From NCBI GenBank assembly GCA_947468665.1, contig CANILH010000006.1:1-63954 (forward strand): a stretch of 63,954 bases of DNA, given 5' to 3'. Source of the DNA: Oligoflexales bacterium (GTDB lineage Bacteria; Bdellovibrionota_B; Oligoflexia; Oligoflexales; RGVZ01). Below the pieces are notes generated by a model. That model searched no databases, was not told the origin of the DNA, and worked only from the letters and a program-made list of their open reading frames with translations. The position numbers were made by a program, and so were the translations under genes. How positions within the stretch are numbered: the first letter of the stretch is position 1; every line of letters begins with the position of its first letter. Of this stretch, positions 53,002 through 62,271 are shown in pieces.

Positions 53002-53993
53002 CGCACAAATCCATCAAGCCACTGCTCCTGATATTATCCTGTGCTGCCAGTCAGCTGAGCTCCTTAGCGCTCGCGACTGAGGAAAACTCACTTTGGTCCT
53101 ATGAGACAGACAGTGACCACGCGGTAAGCAGCGATATCCTGCTCCCAATCGGCTCTCTGATTCTCCCAGGTCTTGGGCAGTGGGCGAGAGGCCAGAGGGC
53201 CAGTGGCGCGGCCTATACGGGTATCGCCCTCGGCGGCGCCTTTTATGCTGCTAACGCGTCCCTTGACTTCGAGAAAGATCAGCTAAAATCCGGAAACCTT
53301 GATGAACGCAATGTCGCGATCCGCAAGTATCTGCTTGGCAGTCAGGTTGCCCAGGCCGCGGGAGGCTTCAGCCTGTATCACTCGTTTCGATCGGCTGTGT
53401 GGCAGCGGCAGAAGTTTGGCGAATATGGCTTTCTTGGGGAGGGGGACTCGCCGAAGGATATACTTCTTGCTCCGTTTAAGTTTGAGTATCTCGCCCGGCC
53501 AACAACCTTCATACCGCTTGCCATAGGAGGTGCTTTGTCAATGTACATCGCAAGCCACCCCGATCAGGGCTACCACAAACGCGAGCTAGGCAATGAGGAT
53601 CCATGGTTCGCGGGATCGTTCTCATACAACGCCGGAACCCACGAAGAGGCAATTTTCAGAGGCTGGGCGCTGCCACTTTTTCACGAGCAGGGCCTCTCAC
53701 CTGGTATGTCAAATCTGGCTCAGGGTACGATCTTCGCCTTGGCCCACCTTGGCAGCACTCCGATGCCATTGCCACAATTTTTCCTTGGCCTCCATTTGGG
53801 AAACGTCACGTTAAAGAATCACTGGAGCATTACGGAGTCCGTTTTTATTCACGCCTGGTGGGACGTGTTCGCCTTTCTCAGCAGCTATAAAATTGAAAAA
53901 AATAAGGCAGTAATCCGAACGATATCAGGTGACAACGACCGTCTGCGGCGGGCGGCCACGCTTTGGCTCCCGCCACTTCAGGTATATTTTTAG
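52998..53993 (+). CDS. CPBP-family intramembrane metalloprotease
   Basis: A 331-residue protein with an N-terminal signal or membrane segment, a hydrophobic helix near 50-85 (IGSLILPGLGQWARGQRASG) and a CPBP (Abi/Rce1-like) core. EEAIFRG gives Glu216, Glu217 and Arg221; His250 is in ALAHLG; His285 and Asp289 are in FIHAWWDV. These are the four CPBP motifs. Such proteases cleave within or near membranes. The N-terminal GSLILPGLGQ stretch is a small extra domain seen on some members. ATGA overlap with the SRAP gene indicates coupled translation. Confidence 0.85.
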   Translation: MTHKSIKPLLLILSCAASQLSSLALATEENSLWSYETDSDHAVSSDILLPIGSLILPGLGQWARGQRASGAAYTGIALGGAFYAANASLDFEKDQLKSGNLDERNVAIRKYLLGSQVAQAAGGFSLYHSFRSAVWQRQKFGEYGFLGEGDSPKDILLAPFKFEYLARPTTFIPLAIGGALSMYIASHPDQGYHKRELGNEDPWFAGSFSYNAGTHEEAIFRGWALPLFHEQGLSPGMSNLAQGTIFALAHLGSTPMPLPQFFLGLHLGNVTLKNHWSITESVFIHAWWDVFAFLSSYKIEKNKAVIRTISGDNDRLRRAATLWLPPLQVYF

Positions 53994-54220
53994 GGATTTA
54001 CGCAAACCCGGTCGTAAATAGAGCAAAATTTGCCCGGTGCCAGGCAATCCCTACCGTCTTTCAAACCCCCGTAACCACAGCCTATAATAGAAATATCGTG
54101 GTCTTGTCGGTTGAGCACTTACGCCTTTTCCTCAAATAAGCGAACGGCTTTCCCGAAAGATTTAATGACGTGGGAGAAAACCCACAAACTAGTGCGTTAT
54201 AACTATAGAGGTAGAGTGCA

Positions 54221-54916
54221 ATGACTTCGCGCAAACATATATTTGCCGTATTGGCAGCCATACTATCATGGCTGTCCAGCACCGTGTTCGCCGCGGGCAT
54301 CGACCTTAATCCCGATGAGCTAAGAGGCGCCTCAACGAAGAAGCAAGTAGCAGTCCTTCAGAATCGCTACTTTCTGAAAGCCTGGCGGCCTGAAGTGGGC
54401 GTCCTCCTGGGCACAGTTACCAATGAGGCATACACAAACACAAAAACAAGAGGACTGCGTCTCGGCGTATTTATGAATGAGTGGATTGGCGTGGAAACTC
54501 AGTATATTCTGACAACCGTCAGAGACTCAGCGGACCGCCAGGCACTCAAAAAGAAAATCTATCGCGACCAGGCGGATCCAACAAAGCTCGTATCCGCCGA
54601 CGCAGAAGTCAATCCGATTCAGTCGATGAAAGACTTCGTCGTGATCGCCGCACCGCTTTACGGTAAAGTAAACATCCTCGACATGGCAATCATCTATGTA
54701 GAAATTTACGGAAGCCTCGGCATATCTCAGGTCGCTACAGAACAAGGCAATAAGAACGCGATCGCTATCGGGGCTGGGCAGAGATTTTACTTCCTGGAGC
54801 GCTGGAGCGCCCGCCTCGATTTCCGCAACAGATCATACACTGAGACAAGAGCTGGGCAATCATCACAGCGTAACGCCTGGACGGTAGATGTCGGCGCGAG
54901 TTATCTGTTTTTTTAA
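54221..54916 (+). CDS. Outer-membrane beta-barrel protein (myxobacterial OMP type)
   Basis: A 231-residue exported protein: signal segment KHIFAVLAAILSWLSSTVFA (residues 5-24), then VAVLQNRYFLKAWRPEVGVL and alternating strands ending in SYLFF. The Q-N-R-x-F-x-K-x-x-R-x-E-x-x-x-x-L opening and the aromatic end match small barrels found in myxobacteria and relatives (TIGR04565 type). First gene of the large TPR/OM cluster; a hairpin GTGGG-CCCAC lies 35 bases upstream (54170-54185). In the myxobacterial Glt gliding complex, small barrels of this kind sit with periplasmic TPR proteins. Confidence 0.82.
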   Translation: MTSRKHIFAVLAAILSWLSSTVFAAGIDLNPDELRGASTKKQVAVLQNRYFLKAWRPEVGVLLGTVTNEAYTNTKTRGLRLGVFMNEWIGVETQYILTTVRDSADRQALKKKIYRDQADPTKLVSADAEVNPIQSMKDFVVIAAPLYGKVNILDMAIIYVEIYGSLGISQVATEQGNKNAIAIGAGQRFYFLERWSARLDFRNRSYTETRAGQSSQRNAWTVDVGASYLFF

Positions 54917-54962
54917 GCGTTGTTTTTTTGACCGGGTTTCGGGTGTTTTTTTGGAGGACGCT

Positions 54963-56669
54963 ATGAAATTTTCCACAACCAGGCTTTGTCTCGCCTTGAG
55001 CGTCGCGCTCACGGGAGTCATTGCGTCGTCGCCCGCAATCGCGAATGCAAAGAAAAAAGTGATAGTTCCAACCGTTAAACCTGCGCAAATCAAAACCAAT
55101 GAGCAGGATCTGAAATCTACCAGCGTCACGCCGGTAGACTTTCGCGCGACTCAGGCCACACAGAATGGCAACCCCAAGGCATGGGAGGCGTTCCAGGACA
55201 TTCGCCGCAAATATAGGGCCGGCGAGATCGGCGACGAGGGAATGTGGGCGGCGATCACAAGTATCGCTGACGAGATCACTACCATGAGCCACGCCCAGCA
55301 GGCATCTGTCCTGCAAACCCAGGCAACCCTAATGTTCAAGGCCAATCAGCCCATTCTCGCCGCGGTTTACGCGGCACAAGCGATTCGTGACGCAGGTGAT
55401 CCATTCTCAGATGAGTACCGACGCGCATGGCAGATTTTACGCGATGTATCGAAAACTAATCCAATCCAAAATCTTGTTGAGATAGTCGCCACCAGTATCG
55501 ACACCTCCAATAAATCGGCACCCGGGTTCGGAAGCGACTGGAATTACTTTCTCGCCAACGCTCTCATGAAGACAAATAAAATACAGAAAGCACTGGCTCT
55601 TTATAAACAAGTAAAACCCGGTGACCGGTACTATTTCCCGTCCCGATTCCAGGAAGCGATGATCATGCTTGATGCCGGTCAGAAACTGGATGCCATCACC
55701 GCTCTCAAAGCAATCGTCTACCCCGCAAAAGGTATCGGCAAAAAAATAACCAACTCAGAATACCTGGCCATGGTGGATCATGCCAATATGGCTCTTGGGC
55801 GCATCTACTACGAGGAGCGACAGTTCAGCGACGCGATTAAGCAATACAGAATGGTCCGCCGCGAAAGCGCGCAATTTTATGACTCACTGTTTGAACAAAG
55901 CTGGGCACTTTTCCTCGCGGGCTACCCAAACCACGCTCTTGGCATGATATACGCCATCCGGAGCCCATTTTTCAAAGACACATTCAATCCCGAGGCAACC
56001 ATGCTCGCCTCTATTATCTATTACTGGATGTGTCGCTATGATGACTCAAGGACAGAGTTGGCCAATTTCATGAGTAACCATCAACAAGCCATCGATGCGC
56101 TCGACAGATACCTCGCCCGCGGCATCACGGATCCCAACACCTACTACCGCTTGTTTGAGGATACCGTCACAGGAGTATCTTCTGAGGCGCTTGGTCTGCC
56201 GAGAGAGGTTCTCGTCATGGCGACCCAGCAGGACAATCTTCTGTACGTCCGCGATCAATACGCGTCTGTCATCGGCGAAATACAGCGCCTTGACGCCAAG
56301 GGAGTCTACGGCAGCCGCGAGAGGCTTGAGGGTCCGAGATCTTATCTTGACCGCTGGGCCGCTGTGCTGCGCGAGGATATTGGCATCCGTCTGAAAAACG
56401 AGCTGATGGCTATGAAAAAAGACTACGAGCGTCTCTACGATCAGGGACAGTTCCTTTATGTCGAGCTGCTCATGAGTAAGAAAGACCAGTTACTCGGAAA
56501 AGAACTCCACAGCGAGGGCAAAATCAACAAAGTAACTCAAATGGACAATATTCGCGGCTGGGGCAAGAAAACCCAGTCTTGGGCTAGTGACGACAAGCAG
56601 GAGTATTGGGCCGACGAGCTTGGGTTTCATATTTACCGGATTGAGCCAATGTGTGTAGCGAAGAATTAA
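54963..56669 (+). CDS. Large periplasmic TPR-type protein
   Basis: A 568-residue protein with signal peptide MKFSTTRLCLALSVALTGVI, cut near AIANA. The rest is alpha-helical with TPR-like repeats: ALMKTNKIQKALALYKQVKP, GRIYYEERQFSDAIKQYRMV and QSWALFLAGYPNHALGMIYA. No enzyme motif is seen. TGGAGG is 6 bases before ATG 54963; the frame upstream is open but has no site. It lies 47 bases behind the barrel gene and 45 bases before the next TPR gene, so an operon is likely. A scaffold role in the periplasm is inferred. Confidence 0.85.
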   Translation: MKFSTTRLCLALSVALTGVIASSPAIANAKKKVIVPTVKPAQIKTNEQDLKSTSVTPVDFRATQATQNGNPKAWEAFQDIRRKYRAGEIGDEGMWAAITSIADEITTMSHAQQASVLQTQATLMFKANQPILAAVYAAQAIRDAGDPFSDEYRRAWQILRDVSKTNPIQNLVEIVATSIDTSNKSAPGFGSDWNYFLANALMKTNKIQKALALYKQVKPGDRYYFPSRFQEAMIMLDAGQKLDAITALKAIVYPAKGIGKKITNSEYLAMVDHANMALGRIYYEERQFSDAIKQYRMVRRESAQFYDSLFEQSWALFLAGYPNHALGMIYAIRSPFFKDTFNPEATMLASIIYYWMCRYDDSRTELANFMSNHQQAIDALDRYLARGITDPNTYYRLFEDTVTGVSSEALGLPREVLVMATQQDNLLYVRDQYASVIGEIQRLDAKGVYGSRERLEGPRSYLDRWAAVLREDIGIRLKNELMAMKKDYERLYDQGQFLYVELLMSKKDQLLGKELHSEGKINKVTQMDNIRGWGKKTQSWASDDKQEYWADELGFHIYRIEPMCVAKN

Positions 56670-56713
56670 GCCTTTTAGGCGACAGGAGATTTTTTATGAT
56701 TAGAGGAGCAAAC

Positions 56714-59700
56714 ATGAAACGATCAATCATCAGCGCGCTGCTGCTGTGCGGCACCGCTAGTCCCGTCTTCGCCGGCAGTGCGGGCAGGGCGATTGAGACC
56801 AAAACCGGGAAATCAGCGGCTCCCACCAAAGAGGACGGCGCCGACTACTTCTCCGAAAAAAGCGGTGGCGTCACTCCGGCTGCGGCACGCGAAGCCGATC
56901 AGCTGCGGGTGAAAACCATGGATAGTATCCGCACACTTCTGGCCGACAAAAAAAACTCCCGGCAGGAGTATGAACTGATGCTTCGCCTTGGCGAGCTTCA
57001 CGTTGAGCGCGGCGACTTTATGCGCGATCTCGAGATCCAGGCGTATGTAACTGCCTATGACGCCTGGGATAAATCAGACCCCAAAACCCGGGCGAAAAAC
57101 CCGCCCCAGGCAAGCTACAAGAACTCCGAGGCATGCCTTTACAACGCAGTTCAGGTGTTCAGAAAACTCGTCAATAAGTTCCCGACACACCCAAGAAGCG
57201 ATGCGGCTCTATATTCCCTCGCGCGAACCCTTGGTCGCCTTGATGACGACAACGCGGTTCAATACTATAAACAGCTGATCACAAGTCATCCGAAATCACC
57301 TCTTATTCCGGACGCGTGGCTCGCGATGGGTGAGTTTTACTTTGATAAACATAAAGTTGACGACGCGACTCTGGCCTATCAAAAAGTCATGGACTTCAAA
57401 ACCCATAAAGCCTACCCCTATGCCGTCTACAAACTCGGCTGGTGCTTCTACAATAGTCAGGGCATCCATGAGAAAACCACGGGCGAGAATCTCCGTAAAT
57501 CGATCAGCGCGTTCCAATTAGTGGTGAAACTCGCCAATCGCCAAAAAGCCGGGAGCTTCAACCTCCGTGATGAGGCGCTGAGGGACCTTGTTATGGCCTT
57601 CGCCGAAGCGGAAGACACTGAAGGTGCATGGGCATACTTCAAAGAGATCAATGAAGAAAAAAGATTCTACACAATGCTTGAGCGTCTTGGCGGCATGTAC
57701 GCCGACGCCGGAAAAGACGCGAAAGCTATCGAGGTTTACAACCGCCTGGTTAATGAGTCGCCCGTGCGCCTTGGCAACCCGTTGATCCATCAGAAACTGG
57801 TCGCGCTTTACGACGACATGCAGAAATTCCCAAGCGTTGTGTCAACGATCGGCATCATGCAAAAACTATATGCCGCTGACTCAAGCTGGACCAGCGCGAA
57901 CAAAGATAATCCAAAAGTTTTGACCGACGCGAATAATCTGACTGAGCGCACCATGCACCGCTACGGCACCATGTTCCACAGTCGTGGGCAAAAAATTAAA
58001 AATCCCGAGCTTGAGAATCTTGCGGCCGATATCTATTCAATGTATCTGGTCAGCTTTGAGAAATTTGAGCCCGCTTACGACATCAGGTTTTATCTCGCTG
58101 ATATTCAGATGGCACAGAAAAAGTTCGCCGTTTCATCCAGCAATTTTATTATAGTGGCCAAACAAAAACCAAAGGATGGCTCTCATCTCAAAGACGCGGC
58201 GTTTAACGCTGTCGACGCCATCTCAAGCCTGAACGCTGGTGCCAAGTTCCCGGCAGTTCCACCGCCAGGACAAGCGCCATCTGTACTTGAGATGCCTAAG
58301 CTTAAGAAAATTTACGCCGACACAATCGATTTCTATGTAAGTATTCTCCCTGGCGAGAAGGCCGGTCTGCCAATGCGTTACACAGCGGCACAAATTTATT
58401 TTGACTACGGTAACTATCCTGAGGCATTGAAGCGTTTTGATGCTATCGCGAGCACCTACGGAACGACAAAACAGGGACAGTCCTCCGCGCGTACCATTAT
58501 CGGTTATTACAATGAGAAGGCGGACTGGAATAACGTCGTAACTTACGGCAAAAAATTCCAATCGAATAAAGAGATCACACAAGACGCCAACGTTAAGAAT
58601 TTTATTGACGACAGTCTCCGCGGAGCGCTTTTCAACAGCGCCACTGCCTCTGAGAAAGCTAAAGACTTCGACAGGGCCGCGACGTCATTTTCTGAGTTCG
58701 TGAAAATGTTCCCTCAGGATCAGAACGCAGACAGAGCGCTCTACAACTCGTCGTTGAATCAATTCAAAGCCGGTAAAGTAGAGGACTCCATCGCGACACA
58801 GAAACAACTACTCACCTCGTATTCAAAATCACAGCTGGCTCCGGATGTCATCGCGAGCTTGGCGGAAACCTACGAGGCCATCGCGCGATTTCAACTGGCG
58901 GCTGAAACCTATAGACGATTCGCCGCGACTTACCCGAATGACAAACGGGCGCCGATATCCCTGTACAATACAGGTGTCTTATACCGCGGAATCAAGCGCA
59001 TGGACCTGGCGGCAGCCGCGTTCACTGAGCTTTATCATAAGCACCCCAATCACCCCGCGGCCAATGACGCTATTTTTGAGTCGGCGCGAATCAGGGAGGC
59101 GTCAGGCGACATAAAAGGCGCGGTCACGGACTACAATACATTCGCGACAAGCTTATTCAACAAAGGCAAAGACGACGCCCTCTTCGCCTCAGCCAAGTCT
59201 GCGACTCTCAGACTTTCCCAAGACCCAAAAAGTGACAGCGCCCGCCGGGATCTTGGCAAAGTCATTGCCGCCCTCCGGTTCAAAAATGGTCCCGCGGCAC
59301 CAGCGGCGCGGCATACGGTTGCCAAGTTTCTTTTTGAGGAGCAGGAGTCAGGCGCCCGCGCATTCACGAGCATTACACTCAATAATGGCAAAGAAATCGA
59401 GCGCCAGGCCGCGGCGAAACAATCGAAGCTTGTTCGTCTCGCGGCAGCCTACCAAGACGTTATCGCGATCGGAAACGCTGAGTTCACGGTAGCGAGTTAC
59501 TACCGCCTGGGCGAGATGCACGAAGACTTCGCGAAGGACCTCTTCAACGCCCCGGCACCTGTCGGAGCAAGTCAAAAAGAGGCGGCTGATTTCAAGAGCC
59601 AGCTTGAGAAGGCTGGGTTCCCACTGAAAGACGAGGCCTATAAGTTCTTTGAGACGGCCTACCGTCAATCCAGTGAGGTAGAAACCTTCACCGCCTGGAC

Positions 59701-59833
59701 CCAGAAAACTTATCAGAAAATGGTTCAACTCGCGCCGCAGAAGCATCCCGCTATAGAGGAGCAGACCGCGTCGCCTGGCTATATGTCATTTAAGGTTGCA
59801 CTGAACCGCGCGACATCAGGACTGGCGGACTGA
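56714..59833 (+). CDS. Very large periplasmic TPR protein (AgmU/GltD-like in layout)
   Basis: A 1039-residue exported protein: signal peptide MKRSIISALLLCGTASPVFA, then a mostly helical chain of 12 or more TPR units (SDAALYSLARTLGRLDDDNA, LADIQMAQKKFAVSSSNFII, SLAETYEAIARFQLAAETYR, ISLYNTGVLYRGIKRMDLAA). There are two plausible starts: ATG 56714 with AGAGGAG, used here, and ATG 56696 with AGGAG at 7 bases. No catalytic motif is visible. Size and position parallel the giant TPR protein of myxobacterial gliding clusters. It probably forms a rigid periplasmic scaffold. It ends ATSGLAD without a lipid anchor. Confidence 0.85.
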   Translation: MKRSIISALLLCGTASPVFAGSAGRAIETKTGKSAAPTKEDGADYFSEKSGGVTPAAAREADQLRVKTMDSIRTLLADKKNSRQEYELMLRLGELHVERGDFMRDLEIQAYVTAYDAWDKSDPKTRAKNPPQASYKNSEACLYNAVQVFRKLVNKFPTHPRSDAALYSLARTLGRLDDDNAVQYYKQLITSHPKSPLIPDAWLAMGEFYFDKHKVDDATLAYQKVMDFKTHKAYPYAVYKLGWCFYNSQGIHEKTTGENLRKSISAFQLVVKLANRQKAGSFNLRDEALRDLVMAFAEAEDTEGAWAYFKEINEEKRFYTMLERLGGMYADAGKDAKAIEVYNRLVNESPVRLGNPLIHQKLVALYDDMQKFPSVVSTIGIMQKLYAADSSWTSANKDNPKVLTDANNLTERTMHRYGTMFHSRGQKIKNPELENLAADIYSMYLVSFEKFEPAYDIRFYLADIQMAQKKFAVSSSNFIIVAKQKPKDGSHLKDAAFNAVDAISSLNAGAKFPAVPPPGQAPSVLEMPKLKKIYADTIDFYVSILPGEKAGLPMRYTAAQIYFDYGNYPEALKRFDAIASTYGTTKQGQSSARTIIGYYNEKADWNNVVTYGKKFQSNKEITQDANVKNFIDDSLRGALFNSATASEKAKDFDRAATSFSEFVKMFPQDQNADRALYNSSLNQFKAGKVEDSIATQKQLLTSYSKSQLAPDVIASLAETYEAIARFQLAAETYRRFAATYPNDKRAPISLYNTGVLYRGIKRMDLAAAAFTELYHKHPNHPAANDAIFESARIREASGDIKGAVTDYNTFATSLFNKGKDDALFASAKSATLRLSQDPKSDSARRDLGKVIAALRFKNGPAAPAARHTVAKFLFEEQESGARAFTSITLNNGKEIERQAAAKQSKLVRLAAAYQDVIAIGNAEFTVASYYRLGEMHEDFAKDLFNAPAPVGASQKEAADFKSQLEKAGFPLKDEAYKFFETAYRQSSEVETFTAWTQKTYQKMVQLAPQKHPAIEEQTASPGYMSFKVALNRATSGLAD

Positions 59834-59881
59834 TCTGCACCGCCTGTTTTGACCCGACTACTTATTTAGAGGAGAGCATTT

Positions 59882-61060
59882 ATGAAAACCTGGCAAACAA
59901 ATGTGATGACTGTAGTGAGCATGGCGATCGCGGTGTCCGCGTGCCGGACTCTTGAGACTGGCGCCAAAGTCGTCGACAAAAACCGCGGTGAGGTTCTGAT
60001 CAGCTCCGCCGGCGACCAACGCAGTGCGATGCCGGAAGGCGGCAAGGATACCTCTATCACGAAGGCGCGTCAGCGCCTCGAGACCATGGTAAAGGAGAAT
60101 CCAAAGGACGCCCTGGCCCTCCTCGGACTCGCTCAACTGCAGCTTGCCCAGGATCGCTACGCTGACGCCGAGGAAACCAGCCGAAGGGTACTGCTTCTCG
60201 ACATCAAAAACCAGGAGGCCCGCAAGGTACTGGCCCAGGTCGCGATCAGGCGCGGCAATAACGACATGGCTTTGATATTCCTGACCGCTCTTGGCGGCGA
60301 GCAGTCGAAGGACTCGGGCGTTCACAATATGCTTGGTCTGATCGCCCTCTCCCGGGGTGACAATGGCGAGGCTATGAGACTCTGGAAGCAGGCCTTGAAC
60401 ATCAATCCCGGCGACATCTCGGTTAGGATGAATATGGGCGTCCTCTACCTCAAAAATCGCCTGCTCGCCCAGGCCAGCACTCAGTTTGAGCGCGTCTTAA
60501 AAGCCGCTCCCCATCATCAGGACGCGCGCCTGCATCTGGCGATCATCGAGGCCTCTCGCGGTAAAAACGCCGAGGCGATTGATACCTACAACTCCCTATT
60601 GGCTGAAGATCATGACAATCCGCTCGCGTTGTTCAATCTCGGCGTAGCCCAAAAGAATTTGAACCGATATGACGACGCGGTCGCCACTCTTAAGAAGTAC
60701 ATCAAGGCAAGTCCTGAGAAGTCCACTCAAACTGACCACGCGTTCGCCATGATCGATGACATCAACACCATCAAATCGTCACAGGGACAAAAAGTAAGCG
60801 ATGACGAACTTCTATCGCTCGCCAAAGAACTCTCGAACCGGAACCCAACCGGTAATGTTGATAAATCAGCGGGATTTGCCCAGAACGAACAGGCAGCGAA
60901 ATCCGCGACCGACAAGCCTAAGGAACCACAAAAAAACAAGACAAACGCGGTAGCGGCCAAAGCGAAAGTAGCGCCCGCTGCTGAGAAGCAAGAGGAACCG
61001 TCAGTCTCGGACTCGGATATAGAGGCACTCGAAAGACAGTTGAAGTCCCCGGCACATTAA
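59882..61060 (+). CDS. TPR lipoprotein (AglT/GltE-like in layout)
   Basis: A 392-residue lipoprotein: the lipobox VSAC (acylated Cys near residue 21) follows a short hydrophobic stretch. Five or six TPR units follow (NPKDALALLGLAQLQLAQDR, RILL-type helices, NMGVLYLKNRLLAQASTQFE, NLGVAQKNLNRYDDAVATLK). A charged, Ala/Lys/Glu-rich tail (residues 325-392, AKAKVAPAAEKQEEPSVSDS) follows the repeats. GAGGAG is before ATG 59882. TPR lipoproteins of this size are the third standard part of Glt-type loci in myxobacteria. Membrane-attached; likely bridges barrel and scaffold. Confidence 0.85.
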   Translation: MKTWQTNVMTVVSMAIAVSACRTLETGAKVVDKNRGEVLISSAGDQRSAMPEGGKDTSITKARQRLETMVKENPKDALALLGLAQLQLAQDRYADAEETSRRVLLLDIKNQEARKVLAQVAIRRGNNDMALIFLTALGGEQSKDSGVHNMLGLIALSRGDNGEAMRLWKQALNINPGDISVRMNMGVLYLKNRLLAQASTQFERVLKAAPHHQDARLHLAIIEASRGKNAEAIDTYNSLLAEDHDNPLALFNLGVAQKNLNRYDDAVATLKKYIKASPEKSTQTDHAFAMIDDINTIKSSQGQKVSDDELLSLAKELSNRNPTGNVDKSAGFAQNEQAAKSATDKPKEPQKNKTNAVAAKAKVAPAAEKQEEPSVSDSDIEALERQLKSPAH

Positions 61061-61105
61061 CGCTACCAGCGTTTACAAAGACAAACGTGGATTTGGAGAA
61101 TAATT

Positions 61106-61477
61106 ATGAAACCTCTGATAAAACGCTTATACATAGCGCTCACTTTGCTGGGACTCTGCTTCGCCTCGGGTGCGCTAGCTGAGAAAAAAGCGCCCAAGAA
61201 GACGACGCCAACCGTTTCCTCCAACGCGCCAAATGTGCCACCCAAACCGGCCCCGGAAAAAATCAACAGCGCGGATGCGCAGGACGGCTATGTAACCAGT
61301 TCCTCTACCCACATCGATTTCTCTGAGACACCAATTGACGGCAAGATGAAGGCTCCGGATGGTTTTATGCTACAGGGCCATCAAAGCAGCAGTCTCAGTC
61401 AGATGGTTAAACTTCGCAGCAATTTTCGCAACGAACTTAATAACTCCAAAAGCGCCACAAGGGCGTTAGTCAAATAA
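61106..61477 (+). CDS. Small secreted protein of the Glt-like cluster
   Basis: A 123-residue protein with a signal peptide (KRLYIALTLLGLCFASGALA) and a Pro/Lys-rich linker (KKAPKKTTPTVSSNAPNVPP), then a short C-terminal segment (SSSTHIDFSETPIDGK, HQSSSLSQMVKLRSNFRNEL). No family is recognised. The C-terminal part could be a peptide that binds another cluster component. GGAGAAT precedes ATG 61106. It sits between the TPR lipoprotein and the second barrel, 11 bases before the latter, so it is probably part of the same operon. Confidence 0.75.
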   Translation: MKPLIKRLYIALTLLGLCFASGALAEKKAPKKTTPTVSSNAPNVPPKPAPEKINSADAQDGYVTSSSTHIDFSETPIDGKMKAPDGFMLQGHQSSSLSQMVKLRSNFRNELNNSKSATRALVK

Positions 61478-61488
61478 GGAGACCTCCC

Positions 61489-62247
61489 ATGGTGCGTTCA
61501 AGGATAAGAACCACGGGGTTGATCGTGTTAGGATTGCTGTTTGGCCTCTCCACAATAGAGCGCCCACTTATGGCCGCCAGCAAACCAAGCGCTAACGCGG
61601 TAAAAACCACGAAAAAACATAAAAAGAAAAAAGATCCCGAGGTGACGTCACCAGAAGATCCCCCAGCCGCGGGAGGCGAGGCAGCAGCAGCGGGAGGCGA
61701 GGAAAAAAGCAAGGGAACCAGGAAGGAGATTCTTGGCAACGTTGGTTTGTCGCCTAACCCTCTAATGGCGTTCGGAGTAACCGGAGGGCTGATAAAGCCG
61801 GACAACTCGGGGCTTGAGGGTGACTTTACATACGCCAGTGGCAAGTCCGGCACGATCGCGGCCAAAGTGACTCATATCGGCGGGCGCTACCGCAAGCCAA
61901 TCATGAAAATCGGGTATGTCGCCGGCGGTGCCGGATTAAGAATGGTTACTGGATCATGGAGCGTCCTGAGTCTGGACGCTCAAAACGAGTATCCCGCTGG
62001 CTCATCGTTTAACGCCATTACACTAGACGGCGCGGTAGGCGGCATCATGCAATTTGGATCCCTGCTGGTCGGTGCCGACCTGCTTGGAATCTCGTTTCCA
62101 CTCTTCAAGATGGGTGCGAAAACAACTGCAGCAGACGGTCCGGATGTAGATTCCGAAGACGAGGCTGCTCAAAAAGCAAACTTCAATAAACTCGCAGGGG
62201 GAATGACTATGACATTGCTTAAAGTCGGGGTTGGAATTTACTTCTGA
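61489..62247 (+). CDS. Second predicted outer-membrane barrel of the cluster
   Basis: A 252-residue exported protein. A signal segment (residues 10-30, GLIVLGLLFGLSTIERPL) is followed by a Lys/Ala/Gly-rich linker (KKHKKKKDPEVTSPEDPPAA) and then a beta-rich region with alternating Gly, aromatic and polar residues (GYVAGGAGLRMVTGSWSVLS, GAVGGIMQFGSLLVGADLLG), ending KVGVGIYF. The aromatic C-terminus is the usual barrel signal. An eight-stranded barrel is plausible. AAGGAG lies 7 bases before ATG 61489. It ends the plus-strand cluster; the converging regulator gene starts from the far side. Confidence 0.75.
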   Translation: MVRSRIRTTGLIVLGLLFGLSTIERPLMAASKPSANAVKTTKKHKKKKDPEVTSPEDPPAAGGEAAAAGGEEKSKGTRKEILGNVGLSPNPLMAFGVTGGLIKPDNSGLEGDFTYASGKSGTIAAKVTHIGGRYRKPIMKIGYVAGGAGLRMVTGSWSVLSLDAQNEYPAGSSFNAITLDGAVGGIMQFGSLLVGADLLGISFPLFKMGAKTTAADGPDVDSEDEAAQKANFNKLAGGMTMTLLKVGVGIYF

Positions 62248-62271
62248 CAGCCAACACCCATAAGACGCCGG

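Noticed and set aside
53994..54220. tRNA or small RNA in the gap before the Glt-like cluster
   Set aside because: Short inverted repeats (GTGGG/CCCAC and a TTTACG/CGTAAA pair) are present, but no cloverleaf or conserved RNA motif.
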